In this document: positions 30,109-33,739 of the stretch, piece by piece
Position numbering within the stretch: the stretch's first letter is position 1
Layout of the letters: the number at the start of each line of letters is the position of its first letter
Source: Tetragenococcus muriaticus DSM 15685
Lineage (GTDB): Bacteria > Bacillota > Bacilli > Lactobacillales > Enterococcaceae
Assembly: GCF_000423785.1 (NCBI RefSeq)
Contig: NZ_AUIQ01000016.1
Location: forward strand, 1 to 33,739
Reading direction: 5' to 3'
DNA length: 33,739 nt
Position numbers and translations under genes: made by a program
Notes under the pieces: model-generated
The model's input: only the letters and a program-made list of their open reading frames with translations
Database searches by the model: none
What the model was told of the DNA's origin: nothing

Positions 30109-30672
30109 ATGAAAAATAGACGGAAAAAAATTATTGGAGGTATTGCTGTAACAGTGATTCTTGTCGTAGGAGGCGGATATGCTTGGGCTGCAACAAGCGA
30201 TCAGCAAGAACTTGATAACTCTAACCCTGAAGAAATCGAAGTCACAGAAGAACAAGCGTTGACTACATTTTCAGATGAATACGACCAAACGGTTGAAAGC
30301 TTAGAACTAGAAACCAGTCGAGATGGCTATATGTATGATGTTGAAAGTTATGACAACCAAACAGAATATAATACAACTATCGATGCAAACTCTGGAGATA
30401 TTATTGATACAAAAAGTGATAATGATGACGACGAGGATGAAGAAGAACATCGTTACGAATTAGATCAGCAAGAGGAAATCAGTCGAGAAGAAGCGAGTGA
30501 AATTGCAGAAAACGAAGCTGGTGGCGGACAAGCACGTGAGTGGAAACTAGAACGTGTTTCAGATTCTACACAAATTTGGGAAGTCAATGTTCTGGAAAAC
30601 GGAAATGAGACTGAAGTAGCGATTAACGCTGAAGACAGCGAAGTATTAGAAGTAGAACAAGACGATGACTAA
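30109..30672 (+). CDS. Membrane-anchored PepSY-domain protein
   Basis: A 187-residue protein with a basic start (MKNRRKK), one N-terminal membrane segment or signal anchor (about 8-27, ending YAWAA) and two PepSY repeats outside: ITEEQAL-type start at 44 (VTEEQALTTFSDEYDQTVES, YDVESYDNQTEYNTTIDANSGDII) and SREEASEIAENEAGGG with WEVNVLENGNETEVAINAEDSEVLEV. The linker and tail are extremely acidic (DNDDDEDEEEH). PepSY domains often inhibit proteases or modulate neighbouring kinases. GAAAGAAGG stands upstream of the ATG. Its position directly after a histidine kinase suggests it is a target or accessory sensor of that system. Confidence 0.87.
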   Translation: MKNRRKKIIGGIAVTVILVVGGGYAWAATSDQQELDNSNPEEIEVTEEQALTTFSDEYDQTVESLELETSRDGYMYDVESYDNQTEYNTTIDANSGDIIDTKSDNDDDEDEEEHRYELDQQEEISREEASEIAENEAGGGQAREWKLERVSDSTQIWEVNVLENGNETEVAINAEDSEVLEVEQDDD

Positions 30673-30844
30673 GAGAAAAGTAACTGTGATATAAGAAAAA
30701 ATAGTTAAAAATTCCCAAACTATAATTGATAAGAATTGCGAATCATCAATCATGGTATTGAGATCAAAATCTGCTAAATAGTAAAAGCAATCTTTCTATA
30801 GTTCGGGAGTTTATTTTCATTATGACAATGTGTTTTTTATTTAT

Positions 30845-32641
30845 CTATTCTTTTCTCTTTAAAACAATATCTGTATACAACCAAACGGTTAGTATATAGT
30901 AAAGCAGGTATAAAATAAAGAAAATAAGAAAGGGCAGCCAAATACCAGCATATGGTTCACTGAGCAAAGAAGTAAACATTTTTAGACCAAATAACACATG
31001 AATGGCGCCTAAAATTCCCGGTGCTAAAAATAATACCATAATTTCTCTTCTGATTGATTTTTTTAATAAACTCATTCGCGTACCAATTTTATTTAGCATG
31101 TCGTAACGAGCAACGTCACTGGCTGCTCCTGATAGGATTTTAAACATCAAGCAACTCGCTAGCATGGTCAAAAAAGCGATGCCGAGGAAAAATCCCATAA
31201 ACTCAAGTCCAGAGAATATTTCATTGTAGAGTGTGTAAATGTCATATTTTTGGTTCATAGAAAATTGATCTTGGGCTAAAGATGGATTTTGTTTTACATT
31301 TTCAGCAACAATTTTTCCAACAGCATCTTTTTGGGCCATAAAATCTTTAACTTGAACAACTTGTAAGCGACTGCTTGCCTGATTAAGCTCATTAAACTCA
31401 TCTGCAGCGACCATCGATATCTCTTTTCCCTGTTGCTCGGGAAGCAATAAGGTGCGTAGACTATCCATCTTAGCTTCATCATTAGCTAATTCTTCACCAG
31501 AGTAAGTCGTCTTTTTAGGCGTTGTGTCATAGTAAATCGCATTTAAAGGTTCTTTATCAAACTGTTCTTGATTAAAATAAACGGTATTTTCATCTTCTTT
31601 TAGCTGATAGCTGATATCTAAAGTCGGATTTAGCTCCTCGATCGGCTTTTGATCAGTGTCTTGGGCATTGTTTATTAGTAAATCATAAGTCGACGTTTGC
31701 TCAGTCATTTTCGGAATTTCCTTGTGAAAACCTAATCCGACAGTTAACGCGCCCAGTGCTAAAGCGAAAATGATCGATACCATCGAAAGCATTTTAGTAT
31801 AGTCTTGAATACGAAAGCTTAACTGCGATAATGTAAAGTTATTTAAATTTTTCAGTCTTAATTTATCGGAGCGTTTCAAAAGATTTAAACCAAAAATCAT
31901 GACAGAATGAAAAACGAAATAGCTTCCTAATACAATTGTAAATAAAGCGATGATTAGCGCGAGTAAACCAATCTTGTCAACACTATTCATCATGTAATAG
32001 CCAATTCCGAGTAAGACCAGCCCGCTGATGGCTTCTAGGGCTAATACTACTGGCTTACGTCGTGAGGCAGTCGGCGTTTCATTTGCTTTTAATAAAGACA
32101 AAATCGGCTTTCTGACGATTGAAGAAGCGTTAATTGTAGCGGCCAATAAAAACAAGATCGTAAAAAAGATTAATGTAACAAGGAGCGCTTTAGCGCTGAA
32201 GGCGGAAAAATTCGTTACTTGGATGTCCAGCTGATTGGTCAAAAGTTTGCTTACAATAGAGGACAATCCAACACCTATAAGAGAGCCTAAAAGTGTTGCT
32301 AAAAGACCGATAATAAACGTTTCGATAAAAATCAGCAGGGCGATTTTACGTTGTTTAGCGCCTAACATCATAAACATCGCATAGTCTTTTTGTTGCATAC
32401 TCATCAAAAAAGAATTGGCATATAAAATATAAACTAAGGTGATAATCCCAAGAAAAATAGAGCCTAGCTGAAAAATAATACCTGTCATAGCTACAGGAGA
32501 ATTACTTAATAAAAAAGCATCGTTACTTGCCATGGATTGAAACATATAAAATATTCCTGCAGCAATCATTAGCCCAGAAAATAGTACCACGTAATCGCGC
32601 CAGCGTCCTTTAAGTCCAGTCAGTGATAATTTTAAAAGCAT
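30845..32641 (-). CDS. FtsX-like permease of a BceAB-type ABC transporter
   Basis: A 598-residue permease. TM1 near 16-36 (VVLFSGLMIAAGIFYMFQSMA), TM2-TM4 up to about 170, further segments near 200-250 and 280-305, a large extracellular domain (about 310-480, hydrophilic) and three TMs at the end (about 485-595). One large external domain inserted late in a ten-helix array is the plan of BceB/VraG permeases, which free or extract antimicrobial peptide-lipid complexes such as bacitracin-bound lipid carriers. It is a little shorter than Bacillus BceB (about 645). It follows its ATPase gene by 13 bases. Which peptide it handles is unknown. Confidence 0.88.
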   Translation of the reverse strand: MLLKLSLTGLKGRWRDYVVLFSGLMIAAGIFYMFQSMASNDAFLLSNSPVAMTGIIFQLGSIFLGIITLVYILYANSFLMSMQQKDYAMFMMLGAKQRKIALLIFIETFIIGLLATLLGSLIGVGLSSIVSKLLTNQLDIQVTNFSAFSAKALLVTLIFFTILFLLAATINASSIVRKPILSLLKANETPTASRRKPVVLALEAISGLVLLGIGYYMMNSVDKIGLLALIIALFTIVLGSYFVFHSVMIFGLNLLKRSDKLRLKNLNNFTLSQLSFRIQDYTKMLSMVSIIFALALGALTVGLGFHKEIPKMTEQTSTYDLLINNAQDTDQKPIEELNPTLDISYQLKEDENTVYFNQEQFDKEPLNAIYYDTTPKKTTYSGEELANDEAKMDSLRTLLLPEQQGKEISMVAADEFNELNQASSRLQVVQVKDFMAQKDAVGKIVAENVKQNPSLAQDQFSMNQKYDIYTLYNEIFSGLEFMGFFLGIAFLTMLASCLMFKILSGAASDVARYDMLNKIGTRMSLLKKSIRREIMVLFLAPGILGAIHVLFGLKMFTSLLSEPYAGIWLPFLIFFILYLLYYILTVWLYTDIVLKRKE

Positions 32642-32654
32642 TCATGTCCACCTC

Positions 32655-33407
32655 CTATTGTTCTAAAGTTCCTAGAATCGTTAATATTTGTTTGTAAAAA
32701 CTTTCTCGACTTTGGTCGTTTCTTTTGACTTCTTGTTGGATGACGCCATCTTGGATGAATAAAATCCGTTTACAATAACTAGCAGAAAAAGGATCGTGGG
32801 TTACAAGTAAGATGGAAATCTGGTCATTTTGATTTAATTCTTTCATGGTGTCCAGCAAATCACGTGAACTTTGCGAATCAAGAGCGCCTGTGGGTTCATC
32901 ACCTAATAAGATGGCAGGCTGAGTGACTAAAGCACGAGCAGCGGCTACCCGTTGTTTTTGACCGCCTGAAATTTCTGCTGGATACTTTTCCAAAATAGCA
33001 TCAATGGATAAACGTTGCGCGATTTGATTCACTCGCTTTTTGATTTCTTTAGCGTTAACGCCTTGCAGCGAAAGAGGGACCGCAATATTTTCAGAAGCGG
33101 TTAGATTTTCTAACAGGTTAAATTCTTGAAAGATAAATCCTATCTCTTGGCTACGAAAATCCGCGATTTGGTTGCCTTTTAATTTTGTGACGTCATTTCC
33201 ATCGATCGTGATCGTGCCATCCGTTGGTTTGTCAAGGGTTGCAAGTAAATTTAACAAAGTCGATTTACCTGAACCAGAAGGGCCCATGATCCCGATGAAT
33301 TCTCCTTTTTCCACAGCAAAAGAAAGCTTTTTTAATGCTTCTATTTGTTCTCCTTGTGTTTTTCCGTAAACTTTTTTCACATTTCGTGCATCAACAATTT
33401 TTTCCAT
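32655..33407 (-). CDS. ATPase of a BceAB-type ABC transporter
   Basis: A 250-residue ABC ATPase of the LolD/MacB/BceA class: Walker A GIMGPSGSGKSTLLN (about 37-51), Q-loop IGFIFQEFNLL, signature SGGQKQRVAAARAL, Walker B ILLGDEPTGALD and switch LLVTHD. Start at 33407 (MEKIVDARNV) with AGGAGG 8 bases upstream; an ATG at 33413 is only 2 bases from that site and the further upstream frame is unlikely to be translated. First gene of a two-gene operon with the permease. No BceRS-type kinase gene lies beside it within the window. Confidence 0.94.
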   Translation of the reverse strand: MEKIVDARNVKKVYGKTQGEQIEALKKLSFAVEKGEFIGIMGPSGSGKSTLLNLLATLDKPTDGTITIDGNDVTKLKGNQIADFRSQEIGFIFQEFNLLENLTASENIAVPLSLQGVNAKEIKKRVNQIAQRLSIDAILEKYPAEISGGQKQRVAAARALVTQPAILLGDEPTGALDSQSSRDLLDTMKELNQNDQISILLVTHDPFSASYCKRILFIQDGVIQQEVKRNDQSRESFYKQILTILGTLEQ

Positions 33408-33529
33408 AGTCATTTCCTCCTCGTAAAATATATTTATAAGCATCATCTCTGATGCAAACATTCTGGTTCTTTGAAAATAAAATAAATAACATTCATCAAT
33501 AAAAGCTTTAAGCAACACAATGTTTCCCT

Positions 33530-33739
33530 TTTGTTAAAGCGAGCTTTGCTCGCCAAGGCAAGGAGCGGAGCTCCGCGCAGCTCGTGATTCTTGAACGAGC
33601 GGAGGGCGTTTGGGATCTTGTTTCGATATTGTGTGGTTCCTGAGATATAATAGTCAGTGGAAAGGATCCACATGGGATTGTGCTATTTCCTCCTGTAGTT
33701 CTGTCTACGCGTTTAAGCATGCAACCCAGACCGTTGTTA
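33530..33739. other. GC-richer block of unknown nature at the window edge
   Basis: After AT-rich sequence the base composition changes abruptly at about 33538. AGCGAGC/GCTCGC, GGAGCGGAGCTCCGC and CGAGC/GCTCG pairings could fold into compact RNA. The open frames on the - strand are rich in Arg, Ser and Cys and look like translations of non-coding sequence. A TATAAT at 33646-33651 lacks a clear -35. It does not match tRNA, 5S, tmRNA, SRP or RNase P signatures I can recognise. It could be the end of a mobile element or sequence flanking an rRNA operon that lies outside the window. Confidence 0.4.

Noticed and set aside
30712-30812. Long terminator between the PepSY gene and the permease gene
   Set aside because: CCCAAACTATA and TATAGTTCGGG can pair with one mismatch, but the loop is about 75 bases and there is no clean T run, so I did not list it.
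33508-33720. Reading frame on the - strand with Arg/Ser-rich product
   Set aside because: Composition is unlike any protein in the window, no family pattern is seen, and it follows the GC-rich dyads; more likely non-coding.

Overview
The window comes from an AT-rich, low-GC Gram-positive bacterium of the Lactobacillales, most likely Enterococcaceae. Pointers are strong AGGAGG ribosome binding sites, a gls24/amaP stress operon, an MsrC-like 492-residue ABC-F protein, and BceAB-type and LytTR/DUF3021 modules. Several proteins are strikingly acidic (the glycine-betaine binding protein, the PepSY protein, the lipoprotein). Together with the betaine uptake gene this would fit a salt-adapted genus such as Tetragenococcus, but that assignment is an inference. 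The window looks chromosomal and accessory-rich. I see no rRNA, tRNA, CRISPR array or intact transposase.

Layout. 1-702: 3' end of a glycine-betaine binding protein. 755-1638 (-): LytTR regulator with a DUF3021 membrane partner. 1764-3514 (+): an Msr-type ABC-F resistance gene preceded by a full attenuation leader, with promoter, stalling peptide MTASMRLRFLLLNK, hairpins and terminator. 3582-5062: quinone-oxidoreductase-like protein and a GNAT. 5142-8295: SorC-type regulator (-) divergent from an operon of a TIM-like isomerase, a YjbQ-family protein and a class II aldolase, with a consensus promoter and a palindromic operator. 8463-9857: GNAT and a membrane-anchored unknown. 9973-10236: decayed sequence. 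10386-12320: gls24-amaP-DUF2273-gls24 envelope-stress operon. 12615-14049: sugar O-acetyltransferase, a short-chain dehydrogenase remnant and a lipoprotein. 14236-15987: collapsed UvrA-like gene, GNAT, and a methyltransferase broken by an in-frame TGA. 16013-18770: TspO, then an ArsR regulator divergent from a quinone-oxidoreductase/DJ-1 operon with two visible operators. 18816-19102: tandem array of a 41-bp unit. 19218-21476: GyrI-like protein, XRE regulator with membrane partner, third MDR reductase. 21501-21736: a second, different, degenerate 41-bp-period array. 21744-23154 (-): DeoR regulator and HAD phosphatase. 23320-27382: glyoxalase II-like hydrolase, DJ-1/PfpI protein, S66 carboxypeptidase, cyclase-family hydrolase and a frameshifted second DJ-1 copy. 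27383-28003: non-coding, rich in dyads. 28004-30672: OmpR-type response regulator, histidine kinase and PepSY protein. 30845-33407 (-): BceAB-type ABC transporter. 33530-33739: a GC-richer block of unknown nature.

Common threads. Many genes concern stress and detoxification: osmoprotection, ribosome protection, quinone/electrophile reduction, DJ-1 and glyoxalase-type enzymes, envelope stress and peptide sensing. Gene decay is frequent: a UvrA-like relic, a methyltransferase with a nonsense codon, a DJ-1 duplicate with a 53-bp deletion, and SDR and ABC relics. The best candidates for new biology are the two 41-bp hairpin-capable arrays, the SorC/TIM-like/YjbQ/aldolase operon and the attenuation leader of the msr-like gene.
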